The notes below the pieces were generated by a model. The model had not been told where the DNA came from. It was given only the letters and a program-made list of their open reading frames with translations, and made no database searches. A stretch of 44,321 nucleotides of DNA from an uncultured Bacteroidales bacterium (lineage in GTDB: Bacteria > Bacteroidota > Bacteroidia > Bacteroidales > Muribaculaceae). The stretch covers positions 1 through 44,321 of the forward strand of contig UQDU01000019.1 in the NCBI GenBank assembly GCA_900539915.1, given 5' to 3'. Position numbers and translations under genes: made by a program. This document shows, in pieces, positions 21,650 to 29,941 of this stretch. The number at the start of each line of letters is the position of its first letter. The stretch's first letter is position 1.

Positions 21650-21752
21650 CGTACTGTATTTGAGCTGTGAAGGTAAGAAGTTATTATTGATGTTAAGAAA
21701 TAAGCAAGATTATACGAAGCTGACGACGAAGAGCCATGCCTCATCATTCACC

Positions 21753-21760
21753 CAAAGTTA
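21753..21760 (-). promoter_or_regulatory. -7 box upstream of the amylase
   Basis: Minus-strand TAACTTTG lies 104-111 nt before the amylase ATG. No clear -33 TTG at 19-21 nt. Confidence 0.45.
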
Positions 21761-21808
21761 GCAAATATTTTCGGTAATGACGCCGTCCGTTAGCTTTTAT
21801 TAGCATCT

Positions 21809-22642
21809 CTACCGGTGCAGCCTGTATCTTTTGGCAAGACGGGCGTATGATTCGCTATCCTTGAACTCCTTAAGAGCCGCATTGACCGAGTCAGCGAGCT
21901 GGCGGCGGTCACGCGCTATGAGCCATGACTGGAACTGGGTGAACGATATGCCCAATGACACATCGACCTGCGGATAGTCCTTGGCAAGACGCAAGGCTGT
22001 GGCCTCATTGACCACCGCCATCGGTATCTGCCCGAGGGATGTGAGCATGAAAAGCTGTTCGGAGCCGTATTCATCGCTCTCCTTGACCGGTATCTCGCGG
22101 CCTATTTCACGTGACAGATTATAGAGACGCGATACAGCCGGCGACCCTTTGGGCACCCATATCGTGTCACCTCCGAGGTCAATCTGCGAGGCTACCCTAC
22201 CCTTGTGCGTCGCCGAATCACGCAGCTGCACGAGCACCTGCTTGTCAAGAAACGACGGCTCGGTGAAAATCACCCTGTCCTGCATGTCGGTAGTCCGGGC
22301 CACATCAGCCACCAGGATGTCATATTTATGCGAGTCAAGCCCTTCGAGGCCCTGGCTTATGTTGGTCAACGGATGAAATTTGAGCGGCACACCTTTCTGG
22401 GCTGCTATCTGACGTATCACATCATAGTTGAAGCCGCCAAGCGTGTCGGCATAGCGGTATAGCGACATGGGCGAATACTCTATGGCTACATCAAGAGTGT
22501 CACCCGAAGCGGGACGGTCAGACACACGATAGCTGCGGAATATACTGCATTCACGCAGCATGACCATACATGTCAATGCCGCTACGAGCAGCACCACATA
22601 GAGCAATGTTTTTCCTCTGGCTGGTTTCGGACGTTCAAACAT
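21809..22642 (-). CDS. Membrane-anchored family-3 solute-binding-like protein
   Basis: The chosen start is ATG 22642 (MFERPKPARGK); an in-frame TTG at 22654 abuts the upstream stop but is less likely. An N-terminal hydrophobic helix (TLLYVVLLVAALTCMVML) anchors or exports the protein. The rest (about 240 residues) has the SBP_bac_3 fold: a start like DVAIEYSPMSLYRY, a GFNYDVIRQIAAQKG helix, and the paired DILVADVARTTDMQDRVIFTEPS segment seen in amino-acid binding proteins and in the sensor half of the lytic transglycosylase MltF. No SLT domain follows, so it lacks the transglycosylase. It lies 12 nt after the porin gene, suggesting joint function at the envelope. Confidence 0.8.
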   Translation of the reverse strand: MFERPKPARGKTLLYVVLLVAALTCMVMLRECSIFRSYRVSDRPASGDTLDVAIEYSPMSLYRYADTLGGFNYDVIRQIAAQKGVPLKFHPLTNISQGLEGLDSHKYDILVADVARTTDMQDRVIFTEPSFLDKQVLVQLRDSATHKGRVASQIDLGGDTIWVPKGSPAVSRLYNLSREIGREIPVKESDEYGSEQLFMLTSLGQIPMAVVNEATALRLAKDYPQVDVSLGISFTQFQSWLIARDRRQLADSVNAALKEFKDSESYARLAKRYRLHR

Positions 22643-22654
22643 ATGGCTCGGCAA

Positions 22655-24616
22655 TTAGTTGGCGAAATCTACCGACACTCCCATCTGGAATCGGCGCGGA
22701 TTGAGCGGATAGTGCGGCATAGAGAAATAATTATTGGAACCCAAGCCCTGATTGACATGCGACATCATGACGTAGAATCGGGCACGGCTCAGTTTCATGT
22801 TGATGTACGCATTCATAAACGCAAAGTTGCCACACAGGGCCTTGTCCTGGTTGTAAAACGCCTCGGTGGCCGGCTCGTAGCCCGGCGCACGGTAACGTGT
22901 GTAGTAATCGCAATCCACGCCCAGCTGCACCGACAGCACTTTGGCGATTTTGAATGTGACATATAGGTTGCTGTAGACGGCGAGCGCCGGCAGAGGTATC
23001 ACATCCTCATTGGAAGTGGCCTGATATGTGATGCGGTTGTCCCAATGGAGCGGACCGACGGCAAATGGCTGTTCAAGTCTCGCCCAGAACAGCTGCACAC
23101 CGCCGCCATGTTGCGCCGGGAGGGCATTGCGGTCAAAGTAGACGCAGTTGGTGACTGTCTCCGTGCCGATATTGACAGATGTGCCCCAACGGGGGAACTC
23201 TATCTGGCCGCCGAATCTAAACGACTGCGTGTTGTCAAACTTGTTGTTCCAAATATAATGGTTGGAGCGGTAGGTCTCCATCAGCGGCGAACAGTGCTCG
23301 TTTTTCAGCAGAGTATAGGCCGTGACGCTCAGGGTGTCCGTGCGTATGGGTATGTTGCCTGTGAGATTACCCGACACATTAAATTCGCCGGCAGCACCGA
23401 CCACACCAATGCGCCCTATGACATCGTATTTGAAATATTTCAGCTTGTCACTGTAGAGACGCGCACCTACGTAGAGCTTGTTTTGTGTAATCTTGTCATC
23501 GGAGGGGGTATAGTCAGGCAGAGGGGTCAGAGCCTCATGCGGCGGATAGTCAGCCTCATCATAATACGGCAGACGGTAGCGGCTGTAGTCATAGGTCACA
23601 AAGCCCGTAAGGCCCATCTTTACCCATTTGTGGAAGCCCTCTATAAGACCTACCCCTAAAGTATTGCTGACCTTAGTGTATGACGTCTTGTCATATGAAC
23701 CCGATGTATCATAGTAGTTGTCGGCCCAGAAGCCCTCGGTATCCTCGCGATTGGTCTTGTTGGTAAACACATGCGAATTGGTCTTCAGATTGAAGGTCCA
23801 TATCAGGTCCGTCACAGGTATGAAAGTGCGGCGCACGATGGTATCGGTGTCGTTACGCTCCACGTGGTGATAGCCGAGACTGTAACGGTTGTTGACAAAC
23901 AGGTCCAGCCCCTTGACACGTGTGTGGGCATCATTGAGATTGACGGCAAAGTTTTTCGGGCCTCCGCCGATGGCAGCCGACGGGGCATTGTCAGGGTCGA
24001 GAATTACGGAATCGTCCTTGAGACCCCCGTTTTCCTTATTGAGCATGTTATATGACAGCAGACTCGCCATCATGCGGTAACGCTCGCCCATATATGAGCC
24101 GGAGAATCCCCAGTTGAAATCCTTGGAACCCTGCGCCTGGTAACTGCCTCGCGAATACAGGTAGTCAATGTAGGCTCCTATCTGTATCTGCCGGTTGACA
24201 TTGCCTGAGAAAACACCGTTGAGACGGTCCTGACCCACATCACGGCCACCGCCGAAATTATAGCTGAGCAGAGTCATCGGGATGCGCGTGTTGTAGAACT
24301 TATAGCTGTCAAGCGACGGCAACCATGCTTTCAGCGGGTCCACGAAATAGAAATCGCTCTGCGGAGCTCTCTCCATCCATATCATGTTGAGACCCTGCGC
24401 CCCGAGATTGCCTGTGGTGGCATAGGCCGATGATATAGCCGACGGCACTGACCGCTGGGCATAGTCGGTCAGAAGAGTGTCAATAGTCGACGGATGCGTT
24501 ACCCCGAGCGGCATTGTGGCCTCCCACGCATACGATGGGGCTATAGCCGGCTTCTTGGCATATGCAGCAGCAACCGTCAGGAGTGATATTATGATGTATA
24601 GCAGGGATTTCTTCAT
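22655..24616 (-). CDS. Putative outer-membrane porin (Porin_10-like)
   Basis: The 653-residue protein from ATG 24616 has a signal peptide (MKKSLLYIIISLLTVAAAYA). A longer in-frame start at 24646 is rejected because it falls inside a TAACTTTG promoter box. The rest is a long barrel-like series of amphipathic strands with many Tyr, Asn and Gly turns (NFGGGRDVGQDRLNGVFSGN, GYHHVERNDTDTIVRR, ARLEQPFAVGPLHWDNRITYQATSNEDV). It ends RRFQMGVSVDFAN. This is the Bacteroidota 'putative porin' family as I recognise it; the substrate is unknown. It is followed at 12 nt by the solute-binding-like gene. Confidence 0.82.
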   Translation of the reverse strand: MKKSLLYIIISLLTVAAAYAKKPAIAPSYAWEATMPLGVTHPSTIDTLLTDYAQRSVPSAISSAYATTGNLGAQGLNMIWMERAPQSDFYFVDPLKAWLPSLDSYKFYNTRIPMTLLSYNFGGGRDVGQDRLNGVFSGNVNRQIQIGAYIDYLYSRGSYQAQGSKDFNWGFSGSYMGERYRMMASLLSYNMLNKENGGLKDDSVILDPDNAPSAAIGGGPKNFAVNLNDAHTRVKGLDLFVNNRYSLGYHHVERNDTDTIVRRTFIPVTDLIWTFNLKTNSHVFTNKTNREDTEGFWADNYYDTSGSYDKTSYTKVSNTLGVGLIEGFHKWVKMGLTGFVTYDYSRYRLPYYDEADYPPHEALTPLPDYTPSDDKITQNKLYVGARLYSDKLKYFKYDVIGRIGVVGAAGEFNVSGNLTGNIPIRTDTLSVTAYTLLKNEHCSPLMETYRSNHYIWNNKFDNTQSFRFGGQIEFPRWGTSVNIGTETVTNCVYFDRNALPAQHGGGVQLFWARLEQPFAVGPLHWDNRITYQATSNEDVIPLPALAVYSNLYVTFKIAKVLSVQLGVDCDYYTRYRAPGYEPATEAFYNQDKALCGNFAFMNAYINMKLSRARFYVMMSHVNQGLGSNNYFSMPHYPLNPRRFQMGVSVDFAN

Positions 24617-24643
24617 TGTATCAGTCTTTTCACAGAACCGGGG

Positions 24644-24651
24644 CAAAGTTA
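24644..24651 (-). promoter_or_regulatory. -7 box of the porin operon
   Basis: Minus-strand TAACTTTG lies 28-35 nt before the chosen porin ATG (24616). A clear -33 TTG is not visible. Confidence 0.5.
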
Positions 24652-24679
24652 CTGAAAAAAATCCATTGGGATAGGTACC

Positions 24680-24707
24680 AAAAAAAAATTACTCGTCGTC
24701 ACGACGA
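24680..24707 (-). terminator. Hairpin plus T9 tract
   Basis: Six-bp GC-rich stem (24693-24698 with 24702-24707, loop of 3), then GTAA and nine T on the minus strand. This is the strongest U tract in the left half of the window. Confidence 0.65.
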
Positions 24708-24745
24708 ATAATCTTCTTACCTTAAATCTAATACCATGAAAAACT
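24680..24745 (-). ncRNA. Candidate small RNA between the his terminator and the porin gene
   Basis: A full promoter at 24751-24782 fires leftward, and about 50 nt on there is a hairpin (TCGTCG/CGACGA, 24693-24707) followed by GTAA and nine T residues (24688-24680). Together they predict a transcript of about 66 nt with no sizeable reading frame. This is inferred from the two signals only. Alternatives are a terminated porin leader or a second his terminator. Confidence 0.35.
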
Positions 24746-24750
24746 TGATG

Positions 24751-24782
24751 CAAAGTTAAGGCTTGGATTTGAAAATACAAAA
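24751..24782 (-). promoter_or_regulatory. Orphan promoter (TTTTG-N19-TAACTTTG)
   Basis: Minus-strand TTTTG (24782-24778), 19 nt, then TAACTTTG (24758-24751): one of the best matches to the Bacteroidota consensus in the window. It lies between the his terminator and the T9 terminator, so it drives either a very short RNA or a porin leader. Confidence 0.65.
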
Positions 24783-24790
24783 TTCAAGCA

Positions 24791-24818
24791 CGAAAAACTA
24801 TGTCGTTTAACATAGTTT
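24791..24818 (-). terminator. his operon terminator
   Basis: AAACTATGT (24795-24803) and ACATAGTTT (24810-24818) form a perfect 9-bp stem with a 6-nt loop, 16 nt past the hisIE stop. The minus-strand arm runs into a T5 tract. Confidence 0.65.
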
Positions 24819-24833
24819 AATAGTAGTGTCATT

Positions 24834-25433
24834 TTATGAATGACGTTTCACCAGCTCGCGTTCGATGTCAGGGAGTGTTACATCCATCTGCTCCAGGAGC
24901 ACAAGGAGGTGATAGATAAGGTCAGAGGCCTCGTAGACAAACCTGTCACGATTGCCGTCAACAGCTTCTACTACAGATTCCACGGCCTCCTCACCCACTT
25001 TCTGGGCTATCTTCTTCACTCCCTTTATAAAGAGCTTGGTAGTGTATGAGTTTTCAGGCATCTCGGCATGACGCTGCTGCACGAGACGGCTCAGGCTGCG
25101 GATAAAACCGTCCTCAGAGGGGGTATCGAAGCACGACACCGTGCCGCGATGGCATGTGGGGCCTATGGGGTCGGCCTTGATGAGCAAGGTATCCTCATCG
25201 CAGTCGGCATACATCTGCACCACATTGAGAAAATGGCCTGAGGTCTCCCCCTTGGTCCATAAAGTCTGGCGTGTACGGCTGTAGAATGTAACTTTGCCTG
25301 TGGCTACGGTCTTGTCAAACGCCTCACGGTTCATATATCCGAGCATAAGCACACGGAGGGTTGTGGCATCCTGAACTATGACAGGCAGAAGTCCGTCAGC
25401 ACATTTTTCAAGTTTAAACTGGTTGAAATCCAT
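24834..25433 (-). CDS. hisIE: Bifunctional phosphoribosyl-AMP cyclohydrolase / phosphoribosyl-ATP pyrophosphatase
   Basis: This protein performs steps 2 and 3 of histidine synthesis. The N-terminal HisI domain (about 1-105) shows GYMNREAF, FYSRTRQTLWTKGETSGH and the zinc/magnesium region CDEDTLLIKADPIGPTCHRGTVSCF. The C-terminal HisE domain (about 108-199) has the pyrophosphatase helices (KIAQKVGEEAVESVVEA, ASDLIYHLLVLL). The 199-residue length is normal for the fusion. It is the last gene of the his operon but is separated from hisF by 231 nt of repeat-bearing DNA, unlike the tight spacing elsewhere in the operon. Confidence 0.96.
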   Translation of the reverse strand: MDFNQFKLEKCADGLLPVIVQDATTLRVLMLGYMNREAFDKTVATGKVTFYSRTRQTLWTKGETSGHFLNVVQMYADCDEDTLLIKADPIGPTCHRGTVSCFDTPSEDGFIRSLSRLVQQRHAEMPENSYTTKLFIKGVKKIAQKVGEEAVESVVEAVDGNRDRFVYEASDLIYHLLVLLEQMDVTLPDIERELVKRHS

Positions 25434-25482
25434 TATACTTACTGTTGTGTATGATTTAGCAGTGATTTGTTATGCAGCAATG

Positions 25483-25619
25483 TCATTAGCTAATGAACGC
25501 TCCTTTCGTTGTAGGGACATGCCATGGCATGTCTGGTGACGCAACACCCCTCATTAGCATGGCTTTAGGCGACATGCCATGGCATGTCCCTACTATATAA
25601 TATGTCCCTACTATATAAT
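25483..25619. repeat. Palindromic repeat cluster inside the his operon
   Basis: The hisF-hisIE gap holds a perfect 14-bp palindrome (TCATTAGCTAATGA, 25483-25496). It also has two copies of the perfect 18-bp palindrome GACATGCCATGGCATGTC (25516-25533 and 25571-25588). A tandem duplication of ATGTCCCTACTATATAAT lies at 25584-25601 and 25602-25619. The flanks GTAGG and CCTAC extend the 18-bp palindrome in one copy each. Related half-sites occur at 71-83 and 37762-37774. It is REP-like in character. Confidence 0.75.
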
Positions 25620-25664
25620 AACGCCATTAGGGCATTAATAATTGCTAAGGTTTGTGGCATTGGG

Positions 25665-26426
25665 TTATACCGTGCGCACCGGGATGCCTCGGGCGGCAAG
25701 CTGACGCTTAAGCTCCGCGATGGTTATCTCGCCGTAGTGGAATATGCTGGCGGCGAGGGCTGCATCGGCATGACCCTCCTCAAACACCTCGGCAATATCG
25801 TCTACGCTGCCGGCTCCCCCGGATGCTATCACCGGGATGGTCAGCATCGAAGCCAGACGTGAATATGTGTCACAAGGATAGCCGTTGCGTGTGCCGTCAT
25901 GGTTCATCGACGTAAACAGTATCTCTCCGGCTCCGCGCGACTCAACTTCAGTGGCCCACGTAAACAGTTCGCGGTCGCTGACACGGCTGCCTCCATGGGT
26001 GGTGACATGCCATATGCCGTCATCCATGAGCCGGGCATCAATCGCAGCCACTACAAACTGCGAGCCGTAGCGTGCGGCTATCTGCGATATAAGTTCAGGC
26101 TCAGCCACAGCAGCACTGTTGACAGTGATTTTGTCGGCACCAGCATCAAGCAGCCTTGAAGCGTCATCAATAGTAGAGATGCCTCCACCCACCGTAAACG
26201 GGATATTTATACGGTCGGCGATACGCTCCACGAGCTTTGTGAACGTGCTGCGACCCTCGCGTGAAGCACTGATGTCGAGAAACACGAGTTCATCAGCTCC
26301 CTCGGCGGCATAACGGGCCCCGAGCTCCACGGCATCGCCGACATCGGTAAGCCCCTCGAAATTTATGCCTTTGACCGTGCGGCCGTCCTTGACATCAAGG
26401 CATGGTATAATGCGTTTTGCAAGCAT
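25665..26426 (-). CDS. hisF: Imidazole glycerol phosphate synthase, cyclase subunit
   Basis: HisF uses ammonia from HisH to convert PRFAR to imidazole glycerol phosphate and AICAR. The 253-residue TIM barrel begins MLAKRIIPCLDVKDGRTVKG, with the first phosphate-site Asp (D11) in place. TVGGGIST and ASGGAGSVDDIAEVF give the phosphate-binding strands, and the catalytic-side segment VAIDARL carries the second Asp region. It starts 11 nt after hisA. Confidence 0.97.
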   Translation of the reverse strand: MLAKRIIPCLDVKDGRTVKGINFEGLTDVGDAVELGARYAAEGADELVFLDISASREGRSTFTKLVERIADRINIPFTVGGGISTIDDASRLLDAGADKITVNSAAVAEPELISQIAARYGSQFVVAAIDARLMDDGIWHVTTHGGSRVSDRELFTWATEVESRGAGEILFTSMNHDGTRNGYPCDTYSRLASMLTIPVIASGGAGSVDDIAEVFEEGHADAALAASIFHYGEITIAELKRQLAARGIPVRTV

Positions 26427-26437
26427 ATCTTTTATAA

Positions 26438-27172
26438 TCAGTTTTGTGACGGACAGACATAGCGGCTCATGTCGTCAAGCGCTATGCGTCCTTCATAGAG
26501 AGCCTTGCCCACGATGACACGCGGCATGCCCATATCGTTGAGTTTCACAATATCGTCCATTGACCCTATGCCACCCGATGCGGTGAATATGACCGCAGGG
26601 TGCTTCTCCATCAGTTCGGCATAGAGCTCGGTGGCAGCCCCGGTAAACATGCCGTCACGCGATATTTCGGTGCATATGGCCTGTGTCAGTCCGGACGGTT
26701 CGAGCAGGGTAATCAGGTCGGAGATGGTCAATGAGGTGTCCTCAAGCCATCCGCTGACAGCTATCTTGCCGTTACGCACGTCCGCTCCGAGCACCATCTT
26801 GTCAGGTCCGTATTTCCGTATCCATTCGCCCATCAGCGTGGGGTTCTTGGCGGCGAGACTGCCTATTATGGCATAGGAGGCTCCGGCATTGAAGAGATCA
26901 TGCAGGGCGTCCTCCGACTTGATGCCTCCACCCCACTCTATGCTGGCTCCGCTGACCGATGCCATGCGCTCAAGCGTGTTGAGGTTACGGGGATATGACG
27001 CTTTGGCACCATCCAGGTCCACGACATGCACACGTCCGAAACCGGCATCGACATAACGCTTCACCATATCCACAGGCTGCGCGTCATATGTGGTGCAACG
27101 GTCATAGTCGCCCTGGCTGAGACGCACGCACTTGCCTCCGATGATGTCTATGGCAGGGATAATCTCTATCAT
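26438..27172 (-). CDS. hisA: ProFAR isomerase
   Basis: HisA opens the ribose ring of ProFAR to give PRFAR. The 244-residue barrel starts MIEIIPAIDIIGGKCVRLSQGDY, with catalytic D8, and contains WGGGIKSEDALHDLF, VLGADVRNGKIAVSGW and TASGGIGSMDDI, all diagnostic for HisA and distinct from HisF. It overlaps the end of hisH by 4 nt, so translation is coupled. Confidence 0.97.
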   Translation of the reverse strand: MIEIIPAIDIIGGKCVRLSQGDYDRCTTYDAQPVDMVKRYVDAGFGRVHVVDLDGAKASYPRNLNTLERMASVSGASIEWGGGIKSEDALHDLFNAGASYAIIGSLAAKNPTLMGEWIRKYGPDKMVLGADVRNGKIAVSGWLEDTSLTISDLITLLEPSGLTQAICTEISRDGMFTGAATELYAELMEKHPAVIFTASGGIGSMDDIVKLNDMGMPRVIVGKALYEGRIALDDMSRYVCPSQN

Positions 27173-27753
27173 AGCTTGAGGAAGTTTTTGATTATGCGTT
27201 CGCCCACATCTCCGCTTTTCTCGGGATGGAACTGTGTGCCGTAGAAATTCTCATATTTGAGCGCGGATGAAAACATCCGGCCATATCGGGTGGTGGCTAT
27301 GGTGTCGGGACAGAGGCTGGCATAGTAGCTGTGGACGAAATACACGTATTCGCCACCATTTATATCCTTGAAGAGCTTGCCGTCAAGATTTGTTATGTCA
27401 TTCCAACCCATATGGGGCACTTTCAGGCCATCTTCAGCCTTGAACTTCTTCACCTTCGCATCAAACAGATTGAGGCAGTCGGTGTCACCTTCCTCGGTGT
27501 GGCGGCACATGACCTGCATGCCCACACAGATACCGAGCACCGGGTGGCGCAGATCCTTGATAAACTGGCACAGTCCGCGCTCGCGCAGATTGTGCATCGC
27601 CTCGCCGCAGTGTCCTACTCCGGGCAGTATCACGTGGTCAGCTTTGGCAATGACATTCTTGTCATCGGTAAGCACATATTCGGCATCGAGCCGGTGGAGG
27701 GCATTTTCCACAGAGCGGATATTGCCCATCTTATAATCGATAATAGCTATCAT
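27169..27753 (-). CDS. hisH: Imidazole glycerol phosphate synthase, glutaminase subunit
   Basis: This class I glutamine amidotransferase supplies ammonia to HisF. The 194 residues carry the nucleophile Cys76 in LGICVGMQ and the catalytic His/Glu pair in the C-terminal FHPEKSGDVG. It overlaps hisB upstream and hisA downstream by 4 nt each. Confidence 0.97.
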   Translation of the reverse strand: MIAIIDYKMGNIRSVENALHRLDAEYVLTDDKNVIAKADHVILPGVGHCGEAMHNLRERGLCQFIKDLRHPVLGICVGMQVMCRHTEEGDTDCLNLFDAKVKKFKAEDGLKVPHMGWNDITNLDGKLFKDINGGEYVYFVHSYYASLCPDTIATTRYGRMFSSALKYENFYGTQFHPEKSGDVGERIIKNFLKL

Positions 27754-28847
27754 AGCATTCCTTTGCTTGATGGTAAGTCGTAAGAATACACGTCACGGCG
27801 CACAGCCATGCGCAATGCCCGGGCAAATGCCTTGAAGACACCCTCGATGAGATGATGGTTGTTGTCGCCACGGGCTTTGACGTGCAGATTGGCTTTTAAC
27901 GCCACAGCAAGGGTCTTGAAGAAATGGGGATACATCTCAGTGGGAGTGTCGCCGACATACTCGCGTGTAAACGGCACATCCCAGTCAAAGTCAGCGCGTC
28001 CGCCCAGGTCCATCAGGCACATCGCACGGCTCTCATCCATGGGCAACACGAAGCCGTAACGCTCTATGCCGCGTTTGTCGCCGAGAGCTTTGAGCAACGC
28101 CTCACCGAGAGCTATCGCCACATCTTCCATGGTGTGGTGCTCATCCACTTCGGTATCTCCCTGACACTTGACCGTCAGCGATATGCCCGAGTGGTGGGGT
28201 ATCTGGTCAAGCATGTGGTCAAAAAATTTCAGCCCGGTGTCAATGCTCGACGGGTCTCCGCCGTCAAGATTGACCAGCACATGAATCTTGGTCTCCGATG
28301 TGTCGCGCCTCACTTCGGCTCTGCGCGGCGACGAGAGGATGTGGCGCGCTATCTCATGCCAGTCGGTGGTGACGAGGGCGCAGTCGGCGGTCTCGGCCGA
28401 TGGCTCCCCTATCATTATGGACTGCGCACCGAGATTCTTGGCCAGCTGCACATCGGTTATGCGGTCGCCTATCACGTATGATGCGGCAAGGTCATAGCTG
28501 CCGTCCATATATGCCGTCAGCATGCCTGTGCGCGGCTTGCGTGTGGGGGCATTGTCCTCGGGGAAACTGCGGTCAATCAGCTGGGCATCAAAACGCACAC
28601 CCTCTCCGGAGAGGGTCTCGAGCATCTTGTTGTGAGCCGGGTGGAATGTATCTTCGGGGAAAGAGTCAGTGCCGAGACCGTCCTGATTGCTCACCATTAC
28701 CAGTTCGTAACCCTTGCCCATAAGGCTTGCAAGGGCAGTGATGGCGCCAGGCACGAAACAAAGTTTTTCAAGGGAATCAATCTGCTCATCCTCAGGTTCG
28801 CGGATGATAGTCCCGTCTCGGTCGATGAATAAAGCTTTCTTCTTCAC
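27750..28847 (-). CDS. hisB: Bifunctional histidinol-phosphatase / imidazoleglycerol-phosphate dehydratase
   Basis: The N-terminal HAD phosphatase removes phosphate from histidinol phosphate (FIDRDGTI, nucleophile region within the first 15 residues). The C-terminal domain dehydrates imidazole glycerol phosphate (FFDHMLDQIPHHSGISL, DEHHTMEDVAIALGEAL and the second motif HHLIEGVFKAFARAL). I place the start at a GTG at 28847, 2 nt after the hisC TGA (TGA-CC-GTG). That gives 365 residues beginning with KKKALFIDRDGT after the initiator. The long in-frame upstream extension lies inside hisC and is not conserved-looking. Confidence 0.94.
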   Translation of the reverse strand: MKKKALFIDRDGTIIREPEDEQIDSLEKLCFVPGAITALASLMGKGYELVMVSNQDGLGTDSFPEDTFHPAHNKMLETLSGEGVRFDAQLIDRSFPEDNAPTRKPRTGMLTAYMDGSYDLAASYVIGDRITDVQLAKNLGAQSIMIGEPSAETADCALVTTDWHEIARHILSSPRRAEVRRDTSETKIHVLVNLDGGDPSSIDTGLKFFDHMLDQIPHHSGISLTVKCQGDTEVDEHHTMEDVAIALGEALLKALGDKRGIERYGFVLPMDESRAMCLMDLGGRADFDWDVPFTREYVGDTPTEMYPHFFKTLAVALKANLHVKARGDNNHHLIEGVFKAFARALRMAVRRDVYSYDLPSSKGML

Positions 28848-28849
28848 GG

Positions 28850-29902
28850 TCAGTCTTGTGATGAATATGATTGCAGGAGATGGAGCATACGCCTGTTTTC
28901 CTCGGGGGTGCCTATGGTCAGACGCAGACAGCCGGCGCATCCCGGCAGACGGCTGCGGTTACGCACTATCACACCGTTGAGTATCAGATAGTCGTAGACA
29001 GCGTTGGCATCCGTCACCTTGGCCAACAGGAAATTGGCATCGGAAGGATACACATGCTTGACACAGGGGCATTTGGGCAGCTCGCGCATCAGCATGTCGC
29101 GGTCATCTATGATGCTGCGCACCATGCCGTCTATGTCAGTGCGACGCAAGCGGTTGATAATCTCGCGCTGTGTGGGTCCGTTGATATTATAGGGATACTT
29201 CACCCTTGCATAGAGTTCGGCAATGCGAGGGTCAGAAATAGCCATGCCTATACGCAGGCCGGCCATGCCCCACGCTTTGGAAAACGTCTGGAGCACTATG
29301 AGATTGGGGTGGGTGCCGATGGCCGTCTTCATCGAGCCCGACGGCGAGAAGTCCACGTAAGCCTCATCAACCACCACCATGCCGTCAAACCGCTCGCAGA
29401 GAGTCAGGATGTCAGCCGGGGCAAAGGCATTGCCGGTAGGATTGTTAGGGCTGCATATCCACATCAGTTTAGAGTGGGCGTCGGCAGCTTCGAGCAGCTT
29501 GTCGACAGGGAGCTTGAAATCTTCGGTCAACTGCACCTCGCGCAGCTCCACGTCATTGACAGCCGCACTTACAGTATAGACTCCGTAGCTCGGGGTGATG
29601 GCGATGGCATTATCCACACCCGGACGGCAGAATATCCTGAATGTCAGGTCTATGGCCTCGTCGCTTCCGGCACCGCCCAGAAACAGCTGCTCCTCCTGCA
29701 CGCCCTTAAGGGCGGCCACATGGCGTTTCAAATCCTTATGGTGGGGGTCCGGGTAACGGTTCACACCGTTGTCAAACGGATTTTCGTTGGCATCAAGCCA
29801 CACCGATATGTCACCGCCCTTGCACTCGTCACGCGCCGTGCTGTAAGGCTCAAGCGCGAGGATGTTGGGGCGCACATAGTCTAAAGGATTCTTCATGACC
29901 AT
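28850..29902 (-). CDS. hisC: Histidinol-phosphate aminotransferase
   Basis: This PLP enzyme transfers an amino group from glutamate to imidazole acetol phosphate. The 350 residues contain the N-terminal LDANENPFDNGVNRYPDP, CSPNNPTGNAF, VVVDEAYVDF and the Schiff-base lysine K209 in LQTFSKAWGMAGLRIG. A second ATG two codons on (29896) is an equally good start. It lies between hisD (39-nt gap) and hisB (2-nt gap). Confidence 0.96.
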   Translation of the reverse strand: MVMKNPLDYVRPNILALEPYSTARDECKGGDISVWLDANENPFDNGVNRYPDPHHKDLKRHVAALKGVQEEQLFLGGAGSDEAIDLTFRIFCRPGVDNAIAITPSYGVYTVSAAVNDVELREVQLTEDFKLPVDKLLEAADAHSKLMWICSPNNPTGNAFAPADILTLCERFDGMVVVDEAYVDFSPSGSMKTAIGTHPNLIVLQTFSKAWGMAGLRIGMAISDPRIAELYARVKYPYNINGPTQREIINRLRRTDIDGMVRSIIDDRDMLMRELPKCPCVKHVYPSDANFLLAKVTDANAVYDYLILNGVIVRNRSRLPGCAGCLRLTIGTPEENRRMLHLLQSYSSQD

Positions 29903-29941
29903 CTCTATAATACGTTTTTATATATATGATTCTCTAAGGTG

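Noticed and set aside
28848..28940. Upstream extension of hisB into hisC
   Set aside because: It overlaps the hisC coding end; the GTG at 28847 directly after the hisC stop gives the standard HAD N-terminus.
28871..29884. 337-codon open frame on the plus strand
   Set aside because: Antisense to hisC, which is intact and in operon context.
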